From the NCBI GenBank assembly GCA_030626465.1, contig DAOUOU010000130.1:1-7885 (forward strand): a DNA stretch of 7,885 nt, written 5' to 3'. The position numbers and the translations under genes are program-made. Of this stretch, positions 1-6,940 are shown in pieces. The notes below the pieces were generated by a model, which was given only the letters and a program-made list of their open reading frames with translations, was not told the DNA's origin and made no database searches. Each line of letters opens with the position of its first letter. Position 1 is the stretch's first letter. The DNA comes from Bacteroidales bacterium. GTDB taxonomy: Bacteria; Bacteroidota; Bacteroidia; Bacteroidales; UBA10428.

Positions 1-149
1 AAAAAACGAAGTTGTTGTTTTTTGTATAAAGAACAATTATTGTTTACTTGCAGGCGATAAACTTGATGAGGCTCGTATAGTAAAACTTATCAAGATTTAC
101 CGTAAAATAGTATGACACAATAGTAAAACAAATCCATATCATTTTAGAT

Positions 150-785
150 ATGAAAAAATTCCACGCATCCTCTCTGATCATCTTGCTGTGTGTAATGCTG
201 GTATGCATTCTATCTTGTAATAAAGAAAAACCACCCGTTGCAAAATTCACAGCAGATAAGAATAATGTATTAGCTCCTGATACGATTCAATTCACAAACC
301 TCTCGGAAAATGCTGATAGCTATGCATGGGATTTTGGGGATTCTGTTACTTCGACTAAGGATAATCCTTCTCATATATACGAAAAAGCCGGTATTTATGA
401 AGTAATCCTTATCGCAAAAGGGGCAGGCGGGGAAGCAAAAGTTTCATCAGACATTGTCCTCAGGCTTTCGTTGTCAGGAACCTGGAACAAGACATTCTGC
501 TTTGATAATACCGAAGAACCTTTACTGGGGGTATTGGAGATTAGACATCAGAATAGCGATAAGTTAGAAGGCGAATTTGTTTTTACTAATGGAAGCGGGT
601 ATACTGAACTTGGCAGCAATAGCGTCATTAATGACACAAATGTCACACTAGTATGGGTACTTCAGGGAATGTATGAATTAAGTTTTAAGGGCATAATAAA
701 CAATGATTTTGATTCAATGGAAGGTAATTTTTATACGCTTGACTTAAAAGTTGGAACCTGGGAAGCTACAAAGCTTGTTAATTAA
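150..785 (+). CDS. PKD-domain lipoprotein with a C-terminal beta-rich domain
   Basis: This encodes a 211-residue probable lipoprotein. Residues 1-22 form a lysine-headed hydrophobic signal peptide ending in an ILSC lipobox, with Cys23 as the expected acylated residue. The following NKEK resembles the charged export signals that send Bacteroidota lipoproteins to the cell surface, but surface exposure is inference. Residues about 30-105 are one PKD (Ig-like) domain, with WDFGD at 60-64 and the usual YxxAGxYxV strand at 77-85. The usual glycine after WDFGD is replaced by serine. Residues about 107-211 open with LSGTW and close with GTWEATK, a pattern resembling small lipocalin-like beta barrels; this is a weak resemblance only. 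The ATG at 150 is chosen because it gives the complete signal peptide. No substrate or partner can be named. The gene runs convergently into the amylase gene with 4 bp between stop codons. No convincing promoter was seen in the 149 bp upstream. Confidence 0.85.
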   Translation: MKKFHASSLIILLCVMLVCILSCNKEKPPVAKFTADKNNVLAPDTIQFTNLSENADSYAWDFGDSVTSTKDNPSHIYEKAGIYEVILIAKGAGGEAKVSSDIVLRLSLSGTWNKTFCFDNTEEPLLGVLEIRHQNSDKLEGEFVFTNGSGYTELGSNSVINDTNVTLVWVLQGMYELSFKGIINNDFDSMEGNFYTLDLKVGTWEATKLVN

Positions 786-789
786 ACTA

Positions 790-3639
790 TTACTCCAGCA
801 TAAGTTTGCCTTGAGCAATTTTTTCTTTGGTATATATCTTATAGATGTATATTCCGTTACTAAGTGGAGTATCATCGCTTTTTACATTCAACTGTACTAT
901 CTCATTACTGTAAGCAAACCGTTGATTATCATAAACGAGATCACCTGTTATGTTATATAGTTCAAACTTTACTTTCCCGTTGCTTTGTTGTATAAAGTTT
1001 ATGTTGCCTGTTGAAGGATTGGGATAAATACGTAACAATTCAATTTCATGTTGAACCTTTTCAGTTGTTACAGGCGGAATATCAGGTGTCTCCAGTTCCA
1101 CATCGGTATAGATTCTGTATTCTCCAGGGTTTAGATTGAGCGATTCGTTAACATCAATGACTTCCAAAGTTGTGCCGCTGAAGTACTCATACCAGGTTCC
1201 TGTATGCTGGAAGGAAGGAGCTATTGAACCTTCAATAAGGTCGAAGTTACCTAAAATGGTAGCATTCATTGAAGCTGAGTTCAAATGAATTTTCTTTAGT
1301 GCGCCGGAAACTGTAAGGCTATAATCAGTGGTTTCGAAAAGATCTTCTTCAATTCTTAGTTTTATGAGCGCAGAAAATACCTGGTACAAACGATATCTGT
1401 ATGGATAATCGTAATAATCCCAGCGAATTGGTTTAGGATCGAGGCGGCAACCCCCTTCATCATCAACGGTTCCATTGCTACATCGATTAATGCTAAAATC
1501 ATAGCCCAGTTCTCCCCATTGAAACATCATTTTTGGTCCGGGTATAGTAAAGAAAAAAGCACTGGCTGTTTCCATGCGTGATAATGCTGTTGAAAGTTGC
1601 GTTACATCGTAAGTATCATTTGAATTTCCCCAGCGCAGATTTTTATACATTAGCCGTTCTTCGTCATGACTTTCCATGTATCCCACAAGATGCGGGTTGT
1701 TCCATCCTCTGTACTGGTAAGATATACCGGAAAGATTTGATTTCCCTCCATCATGATATCCCATAGTGGCTTCATTGTAGTTATAATTCATATTTCCCCA
1801 CAACATAATGCCATACTCTGCCAATTCTGTCTCTTCTGTATTATCAGACAAATGCTCGAAAATCACATATGCATTTTCATTTCGTTCCCAAATTTCGTCA
1901 GCCATTCGCTTTAAAATATTAATGCGATCAGCATCGTATGCACTTCCCCAATTATCATTACCAATCCAGGGTGTATTAGAAAATCCTTTTGTAAAGTCGA
2001 ATCGGAATCCGTCTACTTTAAATTCCGACATCCAGTAACTATTGATGCTATCAACTAAATTCTGAGTATGGATACTCTCATGATTAAAATCATAGCCCCA
2101 ATGAGCAGTAGTATTCTCAAAATTGTGTTGCTGATTATACCATGGATTATCGGCCGCAGGCCTGCTATTTACTTTGTCCCAATACATTTGCACTAGTGGA
2201 CTTTGACTGTAGGAATGGTTTAATACCAAATCGATTATCACGGCAATGCCCCTGGCATGACATGCATCCACAAATGCCTTAAAATCATTTTTATGACCGT
2301 AAATCTTATCGAATGCGAAATAAAAGGAAGGATTATAACCCCAACTCTGATTTCCTTCAAATTCATTAACCGGCATTAATTCAATAGCGTTTATCCCCAA
2401 TTGCTCAAGGTAATCAAGGGTGTCGGTGACAGTTTTAATATTGCCCATAGCAGTATAATTTTGCATATGCATTTCATATATCACCAAATCTTCTAATTTA
2501 GGAAGAGTGTATGAGGTGGTTTGCCACTCATATTCCTGTTGATCGGTTTGTAGTACACTTGCTATACCTGAAGTTTTGCCAACAGGATAGGCCTTCAGAT
2601 CAGGATATGTTTCTTCAGGGATGTAGGGATCGTTAACCGGATCGAGTATTTTATCCGAATATGGATCGGCAATGTGTAAATTCCCATCAACAAGGTACTG
2701 AAAGGCATATTCTTCTCCTTTTACCAGATCAGTTATTGTGATCCAATACCTTTCATTATCTGTTGTTCTGTTCATCAAATAGTCGTTATCAGGCTCCCAA
2801 TTGTTAAAATCGCCCAGAAGCAGCACATTGTCTTTATAAGGCGCATGCAAGACAAGGGTAACTGTAGTCGTGTCTATATAGTTGATACCGTCAGTCACTC
2901 CTTCAGGAAGATCTGCAATGGGCACATCATTCCGTACAAAATAAAAAACCGAATCGGCATCAGTAAAAACTCCATTATCAGCCACAACTTTTATCCAGTG
3001 CTTACCTGTGTTGTCGACGATCAATTCATAGTACAAGGTATCCGCTTTCGAAACATATTCAATTTCATCGTCAATGTAAAGAGTAATACTGTCCGGATCG
3101 GGAGTGCCAAGACTAACCGTTTCGGCAGAAATAGCAATGGTATCTCCTTGTTTTACAACAACATCTCCTTTAGGCTCGTTCAGCAAAACTGTGAGCCCTG
3201 GTTCATATACATTATAATAAATGTTGATGGTTTTCATGAAACCATCTGAACTTCTGAAAACAAATGCAAGTTGCTCTACCTGCGCACCTACTGTAAGTTC
3301 ATAATAATTCTCTATATCCGGGGTGATGTGCAATACATAGGTAGTGCTGTTCACCTGTTCCAGTCTGGCTTTTTCCAAATTTACAGACCATCCGGCAATT
3401 TCATACTTCCAGTCATGCATATCAACGCTTTCAGAAGTCATTACTCCGGTATGGGCATATATATCACCCGTATACCCTTCCAGATTGCAACCGCACTGGT
3501 CGACATGAAAGGTAACATCTACGGCATCATATATAGTTGGAAACTCTGGATTGACATCAATAACCTGTGCTGATAGACCAGTAGAAAATAGAATAACGAC
3601 TAACACAACCGTTAGCCGAAGGGAACTCATTGTTTTCAT
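790..3639 (-). CDS. Secreted GH13 alpha-amylase-family enzyme with T9SS type A sorting domain
   Basis: This 949-residue enzyme probably cleaves alpha-1,4 (possibly alpha-1,6) bonds in starch-like glucans outside the cell. Residues 1-24 are a signal peptide (cleavage after LSA). Residues 25-145 are an N-terminal beta-rich domain I do not recognise. Residues about 146-240 look Ig-like. Residues about 255-340 resemble a CBM48/E-set domain (LLLGDFNNWEP at 273-283). The GH13 barrel spans about 384-765. Its conserved regions are all present: DLVLNH at 470-475, GFRFD at 544-548 (nucleophile Asp548 with Arg546), FEHLSD with acid/base Glu595, and ESHDEER with His658 and Asp659. A beta domain follows at about 768-847. 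Residues about 868-949 are a type A T9SS sorting domain (IYPNPSTG at 871-878, then NGIYIYKI), expected to be removed on export. The catalytic set is complete, so activity is likely, but exact specificity (alpha-amylase versus neopullulanase-like) is not decided. No SusC/SusD pair is visible. The divergent lacI gene is the likely regulator. Confidence 0.93.
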   Translation of the reverse strand: MKTMSSLRLTVVLVVILFSTGLSAQVIDVNPEFPTIYDAVDVTFHVDQCGCNLEGYTGDIYAHTGVMTSESVDMHDWKYEIAGWSVNLEKARLEQVNSTTYVLHITPDIENYYELTVGAQVEQLAFVFRSSDGFMKTINIYYNVYEPGLTVLLNEPKGDVVVKQGDTIAISAETVSLGTPDPDSITLYIDDEIEYVSKADTLYYELIVDNTGKHWIKVVADNGVFTDADSVFYFVRNDVPIADLPEGVTDGINYIDTTTVTLVLHAPYKDNVLLLGDFNNWEPDNDYLMNRTTDNERYWITITDLVKGEEYAFQYLVDGNLHIADPYSDKILDPVNDPYIPEETYPDLKAYPVGKTSGIASVLQTDQQEYEWQTTSYTLPKLEDLVIYEMHMQNYTAMGNIKTVTDTLDYLEQLGINAIELMPVNEFEGNQSWGYNPSFYFAFDKIYGHKNDFKAFVDACHARGIAVIIDLVLNHSYSQSPLVQMYWDKVNSRPAADNPWYNQQHNFENTTAHWGYDFNHESIHTQNLVDSINSYWMSEFKVDGFRFDFTKGFSNTPWIGNDNWGSAYDADRINILKRMADEIWERNENAYVIFEHLSDNTEETELAEYGIMLWGNMNYNYNEATMGYHDGGKSNLSGISYQYRGWNNPHLVGYMESHDEERLMYKNLRWGNSNDTYDVTQLSTALSRMETASAFFFTIPGPKMMFQWGELGYDFSINRCSNGTVDDEGGCRLDPKPIRWDYYDYPYRYRLYQVFSALIKLRIEEDLFETTDYSLTVSGALKKIHLNSASMNATILGNFDLIEGSIAPSFQHTGTWYEYFSGTTLEVIDVNESLNLNPGEYRIYTDVELETPDIPPVTTEKVQHEIELLRIYPNPSTGNINFIQQSNGKVKFELYNITGDLVYDNQRFAYSNEIVQLNVKSDDTPLSNGIYIYKIYTKEKIAQGKLMLE

Positions 3640-3710
3640 CTTCGAGACGATTTAATTTAACGTTTACAGAGGCGATAGAAAATAGTTGTTGGGGCACAAG
3701 TTCAATACTA

Positions 3711-3741
3711 TAAATTTAAGGACTAATCACAGGCATTCAAA
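3711..3741 (-). promoter_or_regulatory. Candidate promoter for the GH13 gene
   Basis: On the minus strand a TTTG (complement of 3738-3741) lies 19 bp before TAAATTTA (3711-3718). This matches the Bacteroidota -33/-7 pattern (TTTG, about 19-20 bp, TAnnTTTG) with one mismatch in the last base. It would place the transcript start near 3704 and leave a leader of about 65 nt before the amylase ATG. In this AT-rich stretch the match could be chance; the equal spacing of the lacI candidate on the other side adds some weight. Confidence 0.45.
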
Positions 3742-3774
3742 TATTTACGAGCTAAAAAAGCTTGAAAAAATACA

Positions 3775-3798
3775 CAAACGTTACCGCAAACGTTTGCG
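3775..3798. repeat. 12-bp tandem direct repeat containing the operator
   Basis: CAAACGTTACCG (3775-3786) is followed immediately by CAAACGTTTGCG (3787-3798), identical at 10 of 12 positions. The right copy supplies most of the perfect operator palindrome. The left copy retains the AAACGTT core but lacks a good second arm, so it could be a weak or degenerate second regulator site about one helical turn away (core centres 12 bp apart). Confidence 0.6.
3785..3798. promoter_or_regulatory. LacI-family operator, perfect 14-bp palindrome
   Basis: CGCAAACGTTTGCG is a perfect inverted repeat with the central CG typical of LacI/GalR-family operators. It lies between the divergent amylase and lacI genes, upstream of both candidate promoters: about 59 bp before the inferred lacI start and about 87 bp before the inferred amylase start. 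The expected ligand is the adjacent LacI-family protein. The position upstream of both promoters, rather than over either, would suit activation, looping or steric effects; which of these applies cannot be read from sequence. Confidence 0.82.
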
Positions 3799-3814
3799 AT
3801 CTGTTTTATCTGTT

Positions 3815-3845
3815 TTTGAAGAGATGAAGATTAATAGTAAATTAG
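3815..3845 (+). promoter_or_regulatory. Candidate promoter for the lacI-family gene
   Basis: TTTG at 3815-3818 and TAAATTAG at 3838-3845 are separated by 19 bp, matching the Bacteroidota TTTG / TAnnTTTG arrangement with one mismatch. Transcription would begin near 3850, about 30 nt before the lacI ATG at 3882. The -33 element begins 17 bp after the end of the operator palindrome. Confidence 0.45.
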
Positions 3846-3881
3846 TCATGAATTGACGAAGGATACTTCTTCTGAAATGCA

Positions 3882-4913
3882 ATGAAAAGTACACAAGTCA
3901 CCATAAAAGATATAGCAAAAGCACTGGGAATATCTCCATCGACTGTATCCCGTGCTCTTAAAGACCACCCGGATATAAGTCCCAAAACCCGAAAGGCTGT
4001 TAAAGATCTGGCTGAAAAATTGCACTATGAACCCAATGCAATTGCACTTAGCCTCAGGAGCAAATCCAGTAAAACGATTGGAGTTATAGTTCCTCAGTTT
4101 GTTCATTTTTTTTTCAGTTCTGTTATTAGCGGTATTGAAGAGGTTGCATATGAATCTGATTACACTGTTATAATATGTCAGTCAAATGAAGATTACGAAA
4201 AAGAGAAGAACATTATCCATACCTTAATGTCGAAACGTGTAGATGGAGTTCTGGCATCCGTATCAAAAACCACAACCAATTTTGATCACTTTGTTGAACT
4301 CATAAAAAGCAAAATTCCTGTGGTATTCTACGACAGGGTTTTGAATATACCCCAAACAGACCGTGTTATTGTTGATGACTTTGCGGGAGCTTATAAAGCA
4401 GTTGAACATCTCATCAAAATGGGATGTAAACGTATTGCACATCTGGCAACCAGTCAGGATTTGTTAATTGGAAGAAACAGGAAAGCAGGTTACTTACAAG
4501 CTCTTAAAGATCATGATATCGAAGTCAATGAAGAAGTCATTCTCAGATGCGATACCGACAAGCATGCCCAGAAATGCATACCTTATTTGCTGACACTTCA
4601 GAACAGGATTGATGGCATTTTTGCAGTAAATGATCTTACTGCTATTACAGCCATGTCTATTATTAAACGCTCAGGGTATAAAATACCTGAAGATATTGCT
4701 ATTGTTGGATTCAGCAATAGCATGTATTCTTCCATGACCGATCCTCCTTTAACTTCTGTTGAACAACAGGGTTTTGAAATGGGTAAAAGGGCATCAAAGC
4801 TTCTTTTTGATCGAATAGACAGCGATGAGGTTATTGAAGCCCGGGCAGAACAAATTAAGACCGATCTGATTGTCAGGGGATCCAGTTTAAGAGAACCATC
4901 AAAAATCTTATAA
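3882..4913 (+). CDS. LacI/GalR-family transcriptional regulator
   Basis: This encodes a 343-residue cytoplasmic DNA-binding repressor or activator, a normal length for the family. Residues 6-31 are the LacI helix-turn-helix (TIKDIAKALGIS, then PSTVSRAL as recognition helix). Residues 52-61 form the hinge helix, with Leu58 in the position that intercalates into the central CG of operators. From about residue 65 (TIGVIVP) the periplasmic-binding-protein-like sensor domain runs to the end. Typical motifs are VDGVLA (120-125), PVVFYDR (146-152), GCKRIAHL (181-188), DGIFAVND (244-251), IVGFSNS (274-280) and PPLTSVEQ (288-295). The ATG at 3882 gives the standard N-terminus six residues before the TIKDIA block. 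The gene is divergent from the GH13 amylase gene, and a perfect LacI-type palindrome lies between them. I infer that it senses an alpha-glucan breakdown sugar such as maltose or a maltooligosaccharide and controls the amylase and itself; the ligand is not shown by the sequence. Confidence 0.94.
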   Translation: MKSTQVTIKDIAKALGISPSTVSRALKDHPDISPKTRKAVKDLAEKLHYEPNAIALSLRSKSSKTIGVIVPQFVHFFFSSVISGIEEVAYESDYTVIICQSNEDYEKEKNIIHTLMSKRVDGVLASVSKTTTNFDHFVELIKSKIPVVFYDRVLNIPQTDRVIVDDFAGAYKAVEHLIKMGCKRIAHLATSQDLLIGRNRKAGYLQALKDHDIEVNEEVILRCDTDKHAQKCIPYLLTLQNRIDGIFAVNDLTAITAMSIIKRSGYKIPEDIAIVGFSNSMYSSMTDPPLTSVEQQGFEMGKRASKLLFDRIDSDEVIEARAEQIKTDLIVRGSSLREPSKIL

Positions 4914-4988
4914 AATTTACTAAATAGGTGCAGCATAGGGAAAAAAATTCCGTCTTAAGGAAAATAATAAAACCAAAAACGTAAAAAC

Positions 4989-5702
4989 ATGAAAAACAGA
5001 GTCTTTATTTTGAGAAGCAGAAATTATTTAGTGCTGATTGCTGCAGCTTTTTTATTGGCAAGTACTGATATTAAGGCTGAAAAGGAAAACAGAGAGGTAT
5101 CGAATTTTACAAAGATAGGTTATTCACTGCCCGGCGACATGGAAATTGTTCAGGGATCTGAAGTAAGCCTGATTCTTGATGGTGACAAAGAAGATCTGGA
5201 AAAAATTATTACAAAGGTTGAAGGGAATAAATTGAAAATTTATACCAGGAACAATACATCCGGTTTAGGAGATGTGAAGGTATTTATCACTGTTGTGAAA
5301 CTTGAAGGAATATCTGTTGCTGGTTCAGGCGATGTAAAAGTAAAAACTAAACTGGAAACCGAAGAACTTGATCTTGATTTAAGCGGAAGCGGTAGCATTC
5401 AATGCGAAGATCTGGTCGCTAATGTACTTGAGGTAAATATTGCAGGCTCCGGTGATGTTTTTCTCGGAGGTATAGCCGAAAAAGAACTGGAGGTTAATAT
5501 TGCCGGTTCAGGTGATGTCAGGGCCGAAAACCTGAAAACAAAAGAAGCAGAGGTAAATATTGCAGGTTCGGGATCGGCTAAAGTCTGGGTAATAGATGAA
5601 CTGGAAACCAATATCGTCGGTAGCGGGGATGTTTATTATAAGGGAAACCCTGTTGTAAATGCTGAGACTATTGGCTCAGGAAGCACTAAATCATTAGACT
5701 AG
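4989..5702 (+). CDS. Exported head-GIN domain (DUF2807) protein with GSGDV repeats
   Basis: This 237-residue protein is predicted to leave the cytoplasm. Residues 1-30 look like a signal peptide with a charged head (RSRNY), a hydrophobic core (LVLIAAAFLLA) and likely cleavage after Ala30. Residues about 38-90 match the usual start of the DUF2807/head-GIN family (FTKIGYSLPGDMEIVQGS). From about residue 107 the chain is a series of roughly 20-residue units each containing an AGSGDV-like turn, at 111, 132, 152, 172, 192 and 210, with a last GSGS at 229. This is expected to wind into a beta-helix-like stack. The family is annotated as a putative adhesin, but its function is not established. No lipobox or T9SS sorting domain is present, so the final location (periplasm, outer membrane or outside) is open. 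It lies 75 bp after lacI on the same strand. That gap has no obvious promoter or terminator, so read-through from lacI is possible. Confidence 0.87.
   Translation: MKNRVFILRSRNYLVLIAAAFLLASTDIKAEKENREVSNFTKIGYSLPGDMEIVQGSEVSLILDGDKEDLEKIITKVEGNKLKIYTRNNTSGLGDVKVFITVVKLEGISVAGSGDVKVKTKLETEELDLDLSGSGSIQCEDLVANVLEVNIAGSGDVFLGGIAEKELEVNIAGSGDVRAENLKTKEAEVNIAGSGSAKVWVIDELETNIVGSGDVYYKGNPVVNAETIGSGSTKSLD
5430..5609 (+). repeat. 60-bp in-frame coding repeats in the DUF2807 gene
   Basis: Three copies start at 5430, 5490 and 5550, exactly 60 bp apart. Each opens with a conserved 15-20 bp core encoding EVNIAGSG. The first 30 bp of copies 1 and 2 agree at 25 positions; the second halves have diverged. 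A fourth, weaker copy starts at 5604, 54 bp after the third. The repeats encode successive coils of the predicted beta-helix. Confidence 0.75.
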
Positions 5703-5761
5703 CAGGATAACTTTACGTTTGATGTTTATATCCTGACACATCTGAAATTATGAACGTGTCA
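5703..5761. terminator. Inverted repeats between convergent genes, possible terminator
   Basis: CAGGATA (5703-5709) pairs with TATCCTG (5729-5735), starting directly after the DUF2807 stop codon. A second pair, TGACAC (5734-5739) with GTGTCA (5756-5761), overlaps it by two bases. Loops are long (19 and 16 nt) and no strong T-run follows on either strand, so this is only a weak candidate for ending transcription. The rest of the 134-bp gap (5762-5836) is AT-rich with nothing recognisable. Confidence 0.25.
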
Positions 5762-5836
5762 ATAAAAATATAAATAAGTTGGAAATTAATAAGAAAATTC
5801 ATTTTACATTCAACTCATATACATAATACTATATTC

Positions 5837-6838
5837 TTAAAGATCGGGACAGGGAACCATTTTCTTTGTCCGTTTTCGTTTATCGGGTTTGCTAAAAGTA
5901 AATGATAAGGAAACTTCGTGTGCACCACCCGAAGAGGTTATCAATCGGGAGGTAGTAAAGTCGTAGGAATAACCTATGTTGTATCTGTTGGTTTTATATC
6001 CGACAAGCAGTACTACCGCATCGTTGATATTGTTGTGGTTTATAAAGGGTATTCCACGATACCAAACACCCAGCACAAGAGGCTCGTAATTCCAGTAGAA
6101 TCCAAGATCAAGCTGGTTATATTCAGCCTGGTTTTTATAGAGAAATGCCAATTGAAGAACAGTTGGGGTAGGTCGCAACAACTGTTCCTTAACAACATAC
6201 CGGATTCCTCCAAATACCTGTACTTTGGTAGGTAATAATGCCTGATTATCTTCAGAATACTCTTCTTCGTAGAGTGATTGATTTGGATGCAGGAGGTGGT
6301 CTACTCCTGCTCCAAGCCAGAATTTTTCGTTATAGACAAGACCTGATACAGCAAAATCCAGATCACCGGTTTTATCGTACGACACTACTTCACCTGAAAC
6401 AGGTGAATTTCCTGCTGCCGACATCTGATCGTGCCATATAAGCCGGTTGAAATCAATACTTCTCTCAGAATATGAAAACGACATGCCTGGTCGTACATGC
6501 AGGGTATTTCTTATTCGAAAATCGAAAGTATACAAAAGGGAAATATTTGTAGTGGTCAGATTGCCTGAGCCGGCTACATCTTTCATAAACAATATACCTG
6601 TCCCACTATGCAACCTGGAAAAATAATGATCGAAGGAAGCGGAATACGTTTGATATCCTCTGTCAATAGAAGGCCACTGATTCCGGTAATTCATTGCAAA
6701 ACGGTTTTGTCCGGTACTTCCTGCAAAGGAAGGGGCCATATAGAGGGCATTAGAGTAGAATCTTGAAAATTGCGGATCCTGACTCATACAAAGTGCTGCA
6801 ATGAAAATCAACCCAAGTATAAACGCCCATTTTTTCAT
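5837..6838 (-). CDS. PorP/SprF-family type IX secretion outer-membrane protein
   Basis: This 333-residue protein belongs to the PorP/SprF family, predicted outer-membrane beta-barrels that assist T9SS export or surface anchoring of particular cargo proteins. Residues 1-19 are a signal peptide (MKKWAFILGL, then IFIAALCMS) with mature Gln20. The family-defining start QDPQFSRFYSN (20-30), then LYMAPSFAG (32-40) and NYRNQWP (50-56), follows immediately. Later family features include GGIRYV (210-215), the barrel strands to about 315, GGAHEVSLSF (304-313), and a basic tail ending PCPDL, like the conserved CP-containing C-terminus of relatives. I start it at ATG 6838. The reading frame is open back to an ATG at 6937, but the 33 extra residues are polar and would bury the signal peptide. 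It lies 102 bp downstream of the type B sorting-domain gene on the same strand, the usual cargo-then-partner order seen for sprB-sprF, so it probably serves that neighbour. Confidence 0.92.
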   Translation of the reverse strand: MKKWAFILGLIFIAALCMSQDPQFSRFYSNALYMAPSFAGSTGQNRFAMNYRNQWPSIDRGYQTYSASFDHYFSRLHSGTGILFMKDVAGSGNLTTTNISLLYTFDFRIRNTLHVRPGMSFSYSERSIDFNRLIWHDQMSAAGNSPVSGEVVSYDKTGDLDFAVSGLVYNEKFWLGAGVDHLLHPNQSLYEEEYSEDNQALLPTKVQVFGGIRYVVKEQLLRPTPTVLQLAFLYKNQAEYNQLDLGFYWNYEPLVLGVWYRGIPFINHNNINDAVVLLVGYKTNRYNIGYSYDFTTSRLITSSGGAHEVSLSFTFSKPDKRKRTKKMVPCPDL

Positions 6839-6940
6839 GCCTGTCTGTTTAGTTGCAATTGCTGCTTCTGTTCTCTTATTGTCCTGCCGGAAAAGACAGG
6901 ATATCATCAGCTGGCAGTAATTAATATTCAGCATCAATAA

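Noticed and set aside
1..23. AAAAAAC/GTTTTTT inverted repeat at the left edge as a terminator
   Set aside because: The stem is only A-T pairs plus one C-G, with no GC-rich core, and the upstream gene is outside the window, so it cannot be told from AT-rich background.
44..149. Promoter for the PKD lipoprotein
   Set aside because: TTG-like triplets at 48-50 and 63-65 are not followed at 19-20 bp by a TAnnTTTG-like element, so no site could be supported.
2845..3249. 134-residue plus-strand open frame
   Set aside because: Antisense to the amylase N-terminal half, with no signal peptide or family similarity; a shadow frame.
3271..3573. 100-residue plus-strand open frame
   Set aside because: It lies wholly inside and opposite the amylase gene, has no recognisable domain, and the amylase frame explains the sequence.
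4938..4952. GGAA-A-rich-TTCC mini hairpin after lacI
   Set aside because: A four-base-pair stem with no following T-run is too weak to call a terminator.
6839..6937. 33-residue N-terminal extension of the PorP/SprF protein from an ATG at 6937
   Set aside because: The extension is polar and lacks family similarity; starting at 6838 gives a normal signal peptide directly before the conserved QDPQFSRFYSN block.
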